Assembly (NCBI GenBank): GCA_044224905.1
Contig: JBGAJN010000001.1
Coordinates: 930,001-994,000 of the forward strand
DNA length: 64,000 nucleotides
Source: JBGAJN01 sp044224905
GTDB lineage: Bacteria > Verrucomicrobiota > Verrucomicrobiia > Limisphaerales > JBGAJN01
Direction of reading: 5' to 3'
Positions 33,124 to 40,584 of this stretch are shown piece after piece (the stretch's first letter is position 1; every line of letters starts with the position of its first letter). The translations under genes were made by a program, and so were the position numbers. Under the pieces are notes generated by a model. The model had not been told where the DNA came from. It saw only the letters and a program-made list of their open reading frames with translations, and made no database searches.

Positions 33124-33957
33124 TCAAGGCTTCGCGTGCTGCTTGAAGAACTTCACGATGATCTCCGGAGCTTCGGCAGGGAAGTTGTGCGCGCCCGGAT
33201 GAATCATCGTCACCACCGGTGCGCCGATTTTGGATTCGTAAACGGTGCACCATTTTTCCCAAGGCTTGCCCTCGCTGCATTCATTGAGTTTGCGCAGGTC
33301 TTCCATGGTGATTTTCTGCCACTCATATTTCACGAGCGGATCCTTCTCGCCCGCGAGATGCAGGACGGGCTTCGGTTTGAGTTGGCTGCGAGTTTTGGCC
33401 GCCGCTGCAGCACAAGGAGCTACCGCCGCAAAGACATCACCGCGCGCGGCCCAGAGCAAATAGGTGAAACCGCCGCCGTTGGAGTGCCCCGTGGAATAAA
33501 TGCGCTTCTCGTCCACTTTGTAATCCGCTTTGAGGCTCGCGAGCACGGCATCGAAGAACTTCAAATCACGATCACCTTGATTCCCCACGGCACTTTGCCA
33601 GCCGGGCTTCTTGCCTTCGGGATCGGTCAATTTTCCCGGCGTGTTGAGTCCCTGCATGTAGACGACAATCGCGTCGGGCCACACAGTGTGATAATGGAAA
33701 CTGCGGGCCGCCGAAGCCATCGTTCCTCCGTGGCCGTGGAAGGCAAACACCACGGGCGTCGCGTCAGCCTTCGCTTTCTCCGGCACATACACCAAAGCCG
33801 TGCGCGTGACGCCGTCGATCGTCCATTCACGGCGCGTCGGCTCGTTCGCGGCGCGGATAGTCGTCAACGTGGCCAGCAGGACGGCAACCCAGACCAAGCA
33901 GCGGAAAGTCGCCAACGTGGTGGCGCGGGCACGGGTGGGAGTTTTCGATTTCATCAT
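33124..33957 (-). CDS. Secreted esterase, polyhydroxybutyrate-depolymerase/LpqC-like
   Basis: A 277-residue alpha/beta hydrolase with an N-terminal hydrophobic signal segment (LVWVAVLLATLTTIRAA). Triad candidates are visible: the nucleophile in GHSNGGG, an aspartate in LAGEKDPLVKY and a histidine in HPGAHNFPAE; the oxyanion region is VFAFHGHGGTM. This is the arrangement of extracellular poly(3-hydroxybutyrate) depolymerases and feruloyl-type esterases of the LpqC group. A polyester or phenolic ester substrate is possible, but family members vary widely. It is divergent from the dehydrogenase-cytochrome gene, with 103 bases between them and no clear promoter seen by eye. Confidence 0.8.
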   Translation of the reverse strand: MMKSKTPTRARATTLATFRCLVWVAVLLATLTTIRAANEPTRREWTIDGVTRTALVYVPEKAKADATPVVFAFHGHGGTMASAARSFHYHTVWPDAIVVYMQGLNTPGKLTDPEGKKPGWQSAVGNQGDRDLKFFDAVLASLKADYKVDEKRIYSTGHSNGGGFTYLLWAARGDVFAAVAPCAAAAAKTRSQLKPKPVLHLAGEKDPLVKYEWQKITMEDLRKLNECSEGKPWEKWCTVYESKIGAPVVTMIHPGAHNFPAEAPEIIVKFFKQHAKP

Positions 33958-34060
33958 ATCTTTCGTCCAAAGACGGCAGGCGCGGACAGATGTTACAAGA
34001 ACCCTTGGGAATTAGCCTTGCGCTTCGAATCCGCGAAAGCTCTCTTAACTCCGTTCAGCC

Positions 34061-37000
34061 ATGAAAACATTGTTCTTCCGCCCTCTCGTCGCTGCTGCCG
34101 TTTCACTTTATTCGTTCGCGTTTGCTGCCGAAGTCGGTGGGCCGAATGTCGACCCGGCGCTCGAAGCCTTCGTGAAAAGTTTCAAGGGCAAGGGCGCGCT
34201 CGAAGACGGCTCGAAGCCGCTCACGCCCGCGGAGACGATTCAGCACTTCAAGGTTGCGCCCGGCTTGAAGATGGAAGTCGTCGCGCACGAACCAACCATC
34301 ACGCAACCGCTCAACATGCACTTCGACGAGCGCGGTCGGCTCTGGGTCGTGCAATACATTCAGTATCCGTATCCTGCGGGCTTGAAGGTCGTGAAGTATG
34401 ACGAGTATCTGCGCGCGGTGTTCGACAAAGTTCCGCCGCCGCCGCCGCATCATTTCAAGGGCAAGGACTGCGTGACGATTCTCGAAAGCACGCGTGGCGA
34501 CGGCGTGTTCGACAAGGCGAAGGATTTCGTCAGCGATCTCAACATCGTTCGCAGCGTGGTGACCGGTCGTGGTGGCGTGTGGATTTTGAATCCGCCTTAC
34601 TTGTTGTTTTATCCGGACAAAAATCGCGACGACATTCCCGACCGCGATCCGCAAGTCGTGCTCAGCGGCTTCGGTCTCGAGGACACGCACTCCGGCGCGA
34701 ACAGTCTCGCGTGGGGACCGGACGGCTGGCTTTACGGCGCGCACGGCAGCACGTGCACCGCGGACATCAAGGGCGTGAAGTTTCTCGGTCAGGCTATCTG
34801 GCGCTACAATCCGGAGACCGGCGATTTCGAAGTGTTCGCGGAAGGCGGTGGCAACACGTTCAGCCTCGAGTTCGACGCGAAAGGCCGCGCGTTCTCCGGC
34901 ACGAATCACGGCGACACGCGCGGGATGCATTACCCACAGGGCAGCGCGGGCATCAAGGGCTGGTCCAAGCACGGGCCGCTGATGAATCCGTATTCGTTCG
35001 GCTGGTTCGAGCACATGGCGCACAAGGGCTACACACCGCGTTTCACGCAGACGATGTGCATCTACGAAGGCGGCGCGATCAAACAGCTCGAGGGCTATCT
35101 CATTTCGCCGATGTCGCTGATGAATCGCGTGATGGCCGCGAAGATGTCGCGCGACACCTCGACCTATCGCACCGACGACATCGATCCGATCGTGCTGACC
35201 GACGACCGCTGGTTCCGTCCCGTGGACACCAAGGTCGGACCCGACGGCGCGATCTACATGGCAGACTGGTATGACAGCCGGCTCACGCACGTGGACCCGC
35301 GTGACACGTGGGACCGCGCTCACGGCCGCATCTACCGCCTTGAAGCGGCGGAAGGCGCAAAGCCGGTGAAATCATTCGACCTGGCGAAACTTTCCAACGA
35401 CGAACTCATCGAGACGTTGAAGCACGAGAACAAATATTTTCGCCAGACAGCCATTCGCATTTTCCACGACCGTCATGACACGAGCATCGTACCGAAGCTG
35501 AAGAAGCTCGTCGCCGAGAACACGGGCCAGTTCGCGCTGGAATGTTTCTGGGCGCTCAACGCGAGCGGCGGCCTCACCGACGACGTCGCCCTGCAAACGA
35601 TCGAGCACAAGGACGAGTTCATTCGTTACTGGACCGTGCGCTTGCTCGGCGATCGTTACCCGGCCGCGCGCTACAGCAGTTCGACGCGGCAGCCGAAACC
35701 GCTACCCGCCGCGATTCAGCAGAAGCTCGTGGAGCTGGCGCGCAAGGAAGCCGAGGCGCAAGTGCGCGTGCAGGTCGCCAGCACGGCCAAGCGATTGCCC
35801 GGCGTGAATGCGCTCCCAATTCTCCACGAATCGCTCTTCCGCGCCGAAGATGTGAACGACAAACACATTCCATTGCTCACCTGGTGGGCGCTCGAAAGCA
35901 AAGCCGTGAGCGATCGCGATGCGTTGCTCGCCATGCTCAAGGAAACGCCGCTGTGGCAGACACCGATTTTCAGCAAGTTCATCGTGTCGCGCCTCGGCCA
36001 GCGCTACACGGCCGAGCGGACGGACGAGAACTTGAAGACCGCCGCGCAATTGCTCGCGATGGCGCCCGCGCCGGAGTTCGTGGACGAACTCGTGAAGGGC
36101 ATGGAGGTCGGACTGCAAGGCGACCGTGTCACCAGCGTGCCCGCACCGCTCGCGAAGCAGGTCGCCGAAGTCTGGGATACGCGTCCGCACACGCCGACGC
36201 TGGTGAGCTTCGCGCTGCGCCTCAATCACGCCGCCGCTGCGCCCGATGCCGTTGCGACGTTGGGGGATCCCAAGACGAGCAGCGTTGATCGGAAGCGATT
36301 GCTCGAGCTGTTGTCCGAACGCCGCATCGAAGCCGCGGTGCCGGTCATTACTGGAATGTTGCGGAAAGAGAAATCCGACTCGACGAAGCTCGACCTGCTT
36401 TCCGCGCTCTCGCGTTTCAACTCTCCCGAAGTGGGTCAGACGATTTTGGAATTGTTCCCCGGCTTCAGTTCCAAAGTGCGCGCCTCCGCCGTCAGCGCGT
36501 TGAGCAGTCGCGCGGATTGGGCGCGTTCGCTCTTGGAACTTGTGGATCGCGGCGATTTGAAAAAGGAACAGGTGAGCATCAATAACCTGCTCGCCATGCA
36601 GAAGCTTGGTGATGCGCAGGTGGACAAGCTCATCAAGAAGCATTGGGGCAGCCTGCGCGCGACGAGTGAGCAGAAGGAGCAGTTGATGAAAAATCTCCGC
36701 TACGCGATCAGCCGTCCCGGCGCCGATGCGGCGAAGGGGCGCGAGGTGTTCAAGATCGTCTGCGCGCAATGCCACACCCTCAACGGCGAAGGCGGCAAGA
36801 TCGGCCCCGAGCTCACCGGTTACGAACGCGACAACCTCGACTTCATGCTGCCCGCGATCGTCGATCCGAGCCTCGGTATTCGCGAGGAGTTCACCGCGTT
36901 CAATCTCACCACGAAGGACGATCAAGCGCTCACCGGTCTCGTAACCGAAACTACGCCACAGTTCGTTACGATCATGGATCCGCTCGGCAACAAGACGAAG

Positions 37001-37123
37001 GTTGCGCGGCAGGACATCAAGTCGCTCGTGGCGTCGCCGCTCTCACTAATGCCGGAAGGATTGCTGGAGGCGCTGACGCTGGAGCAAACGCGGGATCTTT
37101 TCGCGTATCTGATGAAGAAGTAG
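34061..37123 (+). CDS. PVC-type membrane-bound dehydrogenase domain protein with HEAT repeats and cytochrome c
   Basis: A 1020-residue exported protein with a signal peptide (LVAAAVSLYSFAFAAE). Residues about 40-430 form the beta-propeller 'membrane-bound dehydrogenase' domain frequent in Planctomycetes and Verrucomicrobia (PNGP-like strands such as WGPDGWLYGAHGS and VGPDGAIYMADWYD). Residues about 440-870 are HEAT-like helical repeats. The C-terminus (about 890-1020) is a c-type cytochrome with one heme motif C-A-Q-C-H at residues 901-905 and the expected later L-T-G-Y/M region. It probably oxidises a sugar or alcohol and passes electrons to the respiratory chain. A structured element starts right after its stop codon. 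Confidence 0.9.
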   Translation: MKTLFFRPLVAAAVSLYSFAFAAEVGGPNVDPALEAFVKSFKGKGALEDGSKPLTPAETIQHFKVAPGLKMEVVAHEPTITQPLNMHFDERGRLWVVQYIQYPYPAGLKVVKYDEYLRAVFDKVPPPPPHHFKGKDCVTILESTRGDGVFDKAKDFVSDLNIVRSVVTGRGGVWILNPPYLLFYPDKNRDDIPDRDPQVVLSGFGLEDTHSGANSLAWGPDGWLYGAHGSTCTADIKGVKFLGQAIWRYNPETGDFEVFAEGGGNTFSLEFDAKGRAFSGTNHGDTRGMHYPQGSAGIKGWSKHGPLMNPYSFGWFEHMAHKGYTPRFTQTMCIYEGGAIKQLEGYLISPMSLMNRVMAAKMSRDTSTYRTDDIDPIVLTDDRWFRPVDTKVGPDGAIYMADWYDSRLTHVDPRDTWDRAHGRIYRLEAAEGAKPVKSFDLAKLSNDELIETLKHENKYFRQTAIRIFHDRHDTSIVPKLKKLVAENTGQFALECFWALNASGGLTDDVALQTIEHKDEFIRYWTVRLLGDRYPAARYSSSTRQPKPLPAAIQQKLVELARKEAEAQVRVQVASTAKRLPGVNALPILHESLFRAEDVNDKHIPLLTWWALESKAVSDRDALLAMLKETPLWQTPIFSKFIVSRLGQRYTAERTDENLKTAAQLLAMAPAPEFVDELVKGMEVGLQGDRVTSVPAPLAKQVAEVWDTRPHTPTLVSFALRLNHAAAAPDAVATLGDPKTSSVDRKRLLELLSERRIEAAVPVITGMLRKEKSDSTKLDLLSALSRFNSPEVGQTILELFPGFSSKVRASAVSALSSRADWARSLLELVDRGDLKKEQVSINNLLAMQKLGDAQVDKLIKKHWGSLRATSEQKEQLMKNLRYAISRPGADAAKGREVFKIVCAQCHTLNGEGGKIGPELTGYERDNLDFMLPAIVDPSLGIREEFTAFNLTTKDDQALTGLVTETTPQFVTIMDPLGNKTKVARQDIKSLVASPLSLMPEGLLEALTLEQTRDLFAYLMKK

Positions 37124-37290
37124 GACTGGGTGGCACCCGCGTCTCGCGGGTCGTTTCGGGCGTCACGCCCGAAACCACGGCTGGTGGAGATTCGAAGTCG
37201 TCTCCACCGATTGGAAAAATTTGCGTCCTACGACGTTTGCGATTCGGCGGGACGCCGAACCGGACCCGCCGGAGGCGGGTGCCACCAGTC
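37124..37290. repeat. Five-hairpin element with terminal inverted repeats
   Basis: Ends are 17 and 16 bases long and complementary with one extra base (37124-37140 against 37275-37290, core GGTGGCACCCGC). Inside are perfect stems: 37135-37151 (ACCCGCG/CGCGGGT, loop TCT), 37153-37175 (GTTTCGGGCG/CGCCCGAAAC, loop TCA), 37183-37208 (GGTGGAGA/TCTCCACC, 10-base loop), 37243-37259 (TTCGGCG/CGCCGAA, loop GGA) and 37264-37280 (ACCCGCC/GGCGGGT, loop GGA). The element starts at the base after one gene's stop and reaches into the stop of the convergent gene, so it makes up the entire intergenic space. Confidence 0.85.
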
Positions 37291-37759
37291 AATATTTGCT
37301 TTTCGATTTGCCCGCAGGCGCCGCTGGGAGTTTCTCCTCCGGTTTCAACGTGATGGTCTTGGCGGTTTCCCACGCCACTTCCTTGCGATTCACGACGAGC
37401 GTGCGCGGGAGCAACTCGATCTCGTGGCCGAAGAAATTCATCGTCGCTGCGCCGGGCAGATATGTGGTGTCGAGAAAGACGACGCGGCCGAAGGGGATGT
37501 TCGTTTTGATCGGTGAATCAAAGACGATCACTGTGTCCGTAAGGTTGGTCACGCTTTCGCCGGGGAATTGGAATTTCACGTTCGCGACCTTCAGGTGCGA
37601 CTCGTTGACGGTGACCGTCGGCGTGCCGGACTCAACGGAGAAGCGCGCCTCCCACGGGCCATTGCGCGTGCGGAGCTGCTTGTCGCACTGGTAAAAGGCG
37701 AGATACGCCGCCAAGGAGATGGCGCCAGCGATGATGAAATGTTTGCCGTCCGATTTCAT
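37289..37759 (-). CDS. Hypothetical membrane-anchored protein
   Basis: A 156-residue protein starting at the ATG at 37759, where a single N-terminal membrane anchor appears (HFIIAGAISLAAYLAFYQCD). The rest is beta-rich and probably outside the membrane: FSVESGTPTVTVNESHLKV, TVIVFDSPIKTNIPFGRVVF and LPRTLVVNRKEVAWETA. The end is lysine/proline-rich (KPEEKLPAAPAGKSKSKY). The open frame continues upstream to 38119, but there it is an antisense reading of dprA and is rejected. It follows dprA by 47 bases on the same strand. No family recognised. Its stop codon lies in the end of the hairpin element. Confidence 0.6.
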   Translation of the reverse strand: MKSDGKHFIIAGAISLAAYLAFYQCDKQLRTRNGPWEARFSVESGTPTVTVNESHLKVANVKFQFPGESVTNLTDTVIVFDSPIKTNIPFGRVVFLDTTYLPGAATMNFFGHEIELLPRTLVVNRKEVAWETAKTITLKPEEKLPAAPAGKSKSKY

Positions 37760-37806
37760 GTGGCGACGAAACTCCGCGACGCGCGACGCGAAGTCAAGGG
37801 AGCCGC

Positions 37807-38913
37807 TCAGCGATTCCGGACGAATAGTTTTCCCGGAAGCTGTTTGACGACGTGCTTCATCTCCAAACCCAGCAGCGCGACGGACACGGTCGAGCTCGGC
37901 AAACCGCTGCGCTGAATGATTTCGTCCGTCGTGGACTCCTCGTTGCTTAACGCGTCGAACACCTTTTGCTCGGTGTCGGACAACGCGAGTGCGGGCAGCA
38001 CACCGGTCTCGCTGGTGCCCGCAGGGCGATTGCTTTGCGGGAAGAGATATTCGAACTCGCTGAGAATGTCCTCCGCGCCTTCGCACAATTTCGCGCCTTT
38101 CTTGATGAGCTCGTGGCAACCCTTGCTGCGCGGTGAATCGATGCGACCGGGAACGGCGAAAATCTGCCGGCCGTAATCCACCGCCATGTTCGCCGTGATG
38201 AGCGCGCCGCTGCTGAGGTTCGCCTCGACGACCACGGTGCCCAACGTCATGCCGGCGACGATGCGATTGCGAATGGGGAAAGTTTGTTTGTCCGCGGGGC
38301 GATTGAACGGGAACTGCGTGATGAGCGCGCCGTTGCTCGTGATGCGTTCGAAGAGTTCAGCGTTCTCCGGCGGAAACACAATATTGATGCCCGTTCCCAG
38401 CACGGCCACGGTGCGGCCTTTGGCGGCGAGCGCACCTTGATGCGCGGCGGTATCAATTCCGCGCGCGCCGCCGCTCACGACCGTCACGCCGACGTACGCG
38501 AGCTGGTAGCCGAGCCGGCGGCCCACCTCGATTCCGTATGCGGTGGTCTGCCGCGAGCCGACGAGCGCCACGGCGTTCTTGTCTTTCGCGGTGAGCGTGC
38601 CTTTCACGTACAGAACAATCGGCGGGTCGTAAATCTGGCGGAGCAACTCGGGATAATCTTCGTCGTGCTGGCCGAGAAGGTGACAGCCGAAGTCTTTCAC
38701 GCGGCGTAATTCCCCGGCGAGGTCGATGTTCTTCTCCCAATTCACAATCGCGTCGGCGGTCTCCTCGCCAATGCCGCGCACGCGGAGAAGTTCGGATTTG
38801 GAAGCGGAAAGAATGGCGGGGGCGTCGGAGAAATACTCGAGCAACTGTCGGACGCGAACGGGCCCGACATGCTCGATCATGTTCAATGCCACCAGTGCTT
38901 CGGTCGGCTCCAT
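37807..38913 (-). CDS. dprA: DNA processing protein DprA
   Basis: A 368-residue cytosolic protein that loads RecA on incoming single-stranded DNA during natural transformation; many non-competent bacteria also keep it. The N-terminal helix-hairpin-helix region is VGPVRVRQLLEYF with LLRVRGIGEETADAIV. The Rossmann-like core has the family motifs VALVGSRQTTAYG and VSGGARGIDTAAHQGAL, plus a G-T-G-I-N-I-V-F-P strand. The C-terminal winged helix is QKVFDALSNEESTTDEII to the end. Length is normal. It is divergent from the HAD gene at 39077. Other competence genes are not in the window, but the secretion ATPase at 63174 could belong to a type IV pilus. Confidence 0.95.
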   Translation of the reverse strand: MEPTEALVALNMIEHVGPVRVRQLLEYFSDAPAILSASKSELLRVRGIGEETADAIVNWEKNIDLAGELRRVKDFGCHLLGQHDEDYPELLRQIYDPPIVLYVKGTLTAKDKNAVALVGSRQTTAYGIEVGRRLGYQLAYVGVTVVSGGARGIDTAAHQGALAAKGRTVAVLGTGINIVFPPENAELFERITSNGALITQFPFNRPADKQTFPIRNRIVAGMTLGTVVVEANLSSGALITANMAVDYGRQIFAVPGRIDSPRSKGCHELIKKGAKLCEGAEDILSEFEYLFPQSNRPAGTSETGVLPALALSDTEQKVFDALSNEESTTDEIIQRSGLPSSTVSVALLGLEMKHVVKQLPGKLFVRNR

Positions 38914-38960
38914 ATGCGGTCAAAAATATGCGGATCGAGGAAAGATGCCAAGCCTCTTGA

Positions 38961-39038
38961 AGGTATGAATTATGAGAGATGAGGTATGAAATAGGGCGAG
39001 CAGCGTTCCATACTTCTTGCCTCGTAATTCATAACTCC
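38961..39038. repeat. Imperfect palindrome, family 2, full copy
   Basis: Left arm 38961-38991 (AGGTATGAATTATGAGAG …) and right arm 39006-39038 (… CGTAATTCATAACTCCC) are complementary with several mismatches. It lies in the divergent gap between dprA and the HAD gene. A half copy (ATGAGTTATGAAGCAAGAGG in reverse complement) is seen near 44805-44840. Confidence 0.55.
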
Positions 39039-39076
39039 CACTTCCCTCTCTTGCACAAATTTGCTTAGACTTAAGC

Positions 39077-39754
39077 GTGGTCAAACTCGTCCTTTTCGAC
39101 ATCGACGGCACGCTCATCCGCTCTGGCGGGGCGGGCGTGAAGGCGTTTGGCCGCGCGATGGAATCGATCTTTAAGATTCCCAACGCGACATCGGGCGTGA
39201 GTTTCGCCGGACGCACGGACACCGGATTGGTGCGTGAACTTTTTCAACGCCATCGCATTCCGCACACGGAGGAGAACGTTCGCGAGTTCTTCGAATGCTA
39301 CGTGTTCTGGCTGGATCGCCTGCTCAACGAACTCGATGGCAAGCCTTGCCCGGGTGCGTTTGAAATGGTGGAAGATTTTCTATGCCTGCCGCTGCCGCCG
39401 CGGCTCGGGTTGCTCACCGGCAACATCCGGCTCGGTGCGGAAATTAAGATGCGCTACTTCGGGCTGTGGGAGCACTTCGTGATGGGCGCGTTCGGCGACG
39501 ATCACGAGGATCGCAATCAGCTCGCCGTCGTCGCGCAAAAGCGCGGCAGTGAATTGCTCGATCGCGAACTGGCTGGCGACAACATCCTAGTCATCGGCGA
39601 TACGCCGGCCGACGTGATGTGCGCCAAGGCAATCAACGCGCGCTGCCTCGCAGTGGCGACCGGTGGTTCGACCGTGGAGGAATTGCAGAAGCATCAACCC
39701 ACGTGGGCTGTGCCGGATCTGCAACGGGTGCGCGCGTGGGAAGTTTGCGGTTGA
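39077..39754 (+). CDS. HAD family hydrolase, phosphoglycolate-phosphatase-like
   Basis: A 225-residue cytosolic protein with a GTG start at 39077. Motif I is LFDIDGTLI at residues 6-14, with the two catalytic aspartates; motif II is LLTGNIRLGAEIKM; motif IV is VIGDTPADVMCAK. The cap helices between motifs I and II match the phosphoglycolate phosphatase group, which clears 2-phosphoglycolate formed during DNA repair or by oxygenase side reactions. Substrate preference cannot be read from the motifs alone, so other small phosphate esters are possible. It is divergent from dprA and followed by a palindrome in a 180-base gap. Confidence 0.85.
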   Translation: MVKLVLFDIDGTLIRSGGAGVKAFGRAMESIFKIPNATSGVSFAGRTDTGLVRELFQRHRIPHTEENVREFFECYVFWLDRLLNELDGKPCPGAFEMVEDFLCLPLPPRLGLLTGNIRLGAEIKMRYFGLWEHFVMGAFGDDHEDRNQLAVVAQKRGSELLDRELAGDNILVIGDTPADVMCAKAINARCLAVATGGSTVEELQKHQPTWAVPDLQRVRAWEVCG

Positions 39755-39791
39755 TACAGCGGGCGTCGTTCAGGCATGCGTTCGGAGCTGT

Positions 39792-39913
39792 GCCCGCGAA
39801 TCACGCGAAAAGACGCGAATATGGGAGAAGAAAACCGCGGTTGAACACATCTGGCCGGCCCTAGTTAGTTGGGCGGTCGTGTGCCTTTCGCGTTTTTGGC
39901 GTGCTTCGCGGGC
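39792..39913. repeat. Imperfect palindrome, family 1, copy B
   Basis: Left arm 39792-39819 (GCCCGCGAATCACGCGAA …) and right arm 39887-39913 (reverse complement GCCCGCGAAGCACGCCAA …) match at nearly all positions. It fills most of the convergent gap between the HAD gene and the zinc-ribbon gene; nothing else is seen there. Confidence 0.7.
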
Positions 39914-39934
39914 AACTTCCGAAGCGGGTCCAAC

Positions 39935-40162
39935 TCAGTGCGAATGCGGCTTGCCGGTGCCGCACATGCCGCAGGATTTCGGCTGGCCGGTGCAGGCTGG
40001 GCCGGCGGATTCACCGGCGGTGCTGGAAGCGAAGGTTGAAAACTTCTTGCTCAACTTCGCGGAACCGCAATGCGGGCATTTGGTGCCTTCCCAACTGGAG
40101 GAACGCACGAGCACTTCGCTGTCGCGGTTGCATTTACCACAATGAAATTCGTAAAGCGGCAT
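39935..40162 (-). CDS. FmdB-type zinc-ribbon protein
   Basis: A 75-residue protein starting MPLYEFHCGKC. Two cysteine pairs, C-G-K-C (residues 8-11) and C-P-H-C (about 33-36), form the zinc ribbon of the FmdB/CxxC_CxxC_SSSS family, including the typical K-L-S-K-K-F-S-T-F after the second pair. A further C-G-M-C near the end plus a histidine-rich tail (KPHSH) is less usual and could bind a metal. Family members are proposed regulators of small-molecule or amidase genes, but function is not proven. It is the last gene of the minus-strand run that begins at rplU. Confidence 0.88.
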   Translation of the reverse strand: MPLYEFHCGKCNRDSEVLVRSSSWEGTKCPHCGSAKLSKKFSTFASSTAGESAGPACTGQPKSCGMCGTGKPHSH

Positions 40163-40234
40163 GGGCTCAAAATAGCGCGACGGCAGCGCAGCTCAAGGCT
40201 GTTTGACGACTGCTGGCGCGCCCAAAAGCGCTGA

Positions 40235-40492
40235 TTACTTCCGGTCGAACTTCAGGCATTGGCGGAGCTGCGCGAGGGCTTCGTCGCACTGTTTGATTGC
40301 CGCGACGCGGTGCCCGCCAAAGTCGTGATCCGCTTCTTTAAGTTCGCGCTTGGTTTCCTCAAGCTCGGCGATGGCTTTGTGGATGTGCGGATGCGCCTCG
40401 CGTTTACGTTCCGCGCCGGTGGTGACGTAGGCAGCGAGAAGACCGGCTGTCAGAATCGAGACAGCGACGAAGGACCGGATTTGCTTTTGCAT
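40235..40492 (-). CDS. Small exported helical protein with conserved HDFGGHR motif
   Basis: An 85-residue protein from ATG 40492 with a signal peptide (IRSFVAVSILTAGLLAAYV). The mature part is two charged helices: HPHIHKAIAELEETKRELKE and KQCDEALAQLRQCLKFD, linked by A-D-H-D-F-G-G-H-R. Histidine density and the repeated H-x-x-x-x-x motif recall small helical metal-binding or stress proteins found in several soil phyla, but no function is established. The in-frame extension up to 40801 overlaps ychF in antisense and is rejected. It lies 92 bases downstream of ychF on the same strand. Confidence 0.65.
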   Translation of the reverse strand: MQKQIRSFVAVSILTAGLLAAYVTTGAERKREAHPHIHKAIAELEETKRELKEADHDFGGHRVAAIKQCDEALAQLRQCLKFDRK

Positions 40493-40584
40493 GGTCTGGA
40501 GGTTGTGTGAGTTGTTTTTCTCGCCGCACTTTTGAAGTGCCGCGATTTGTTCTGCACGTTCCAGACGCGGAGCCCGACGCTTGG

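Noticed and set aside
32632..34401. 589-codon plus-strand open frame
   Set aside because: It runs antisense across lpxD, the esterase and into the dehydrogenase gene; the composition is typical of a shadow frame in GC-rich DNA.
37124..37290. CRISPR-like or tRNA-like interpretation of the hairpin element
   Set aside because: The stems differ from each other in sequence and length, and no cloverleaf or regular spacer pattern can be made.
37760..38119. N-terminal extension of the small membrane-anchored protein
   Set aside because: It reads the dprA gene in another frame and has a basic, non-protein-like composition. The signal-anchor begins at 37759.
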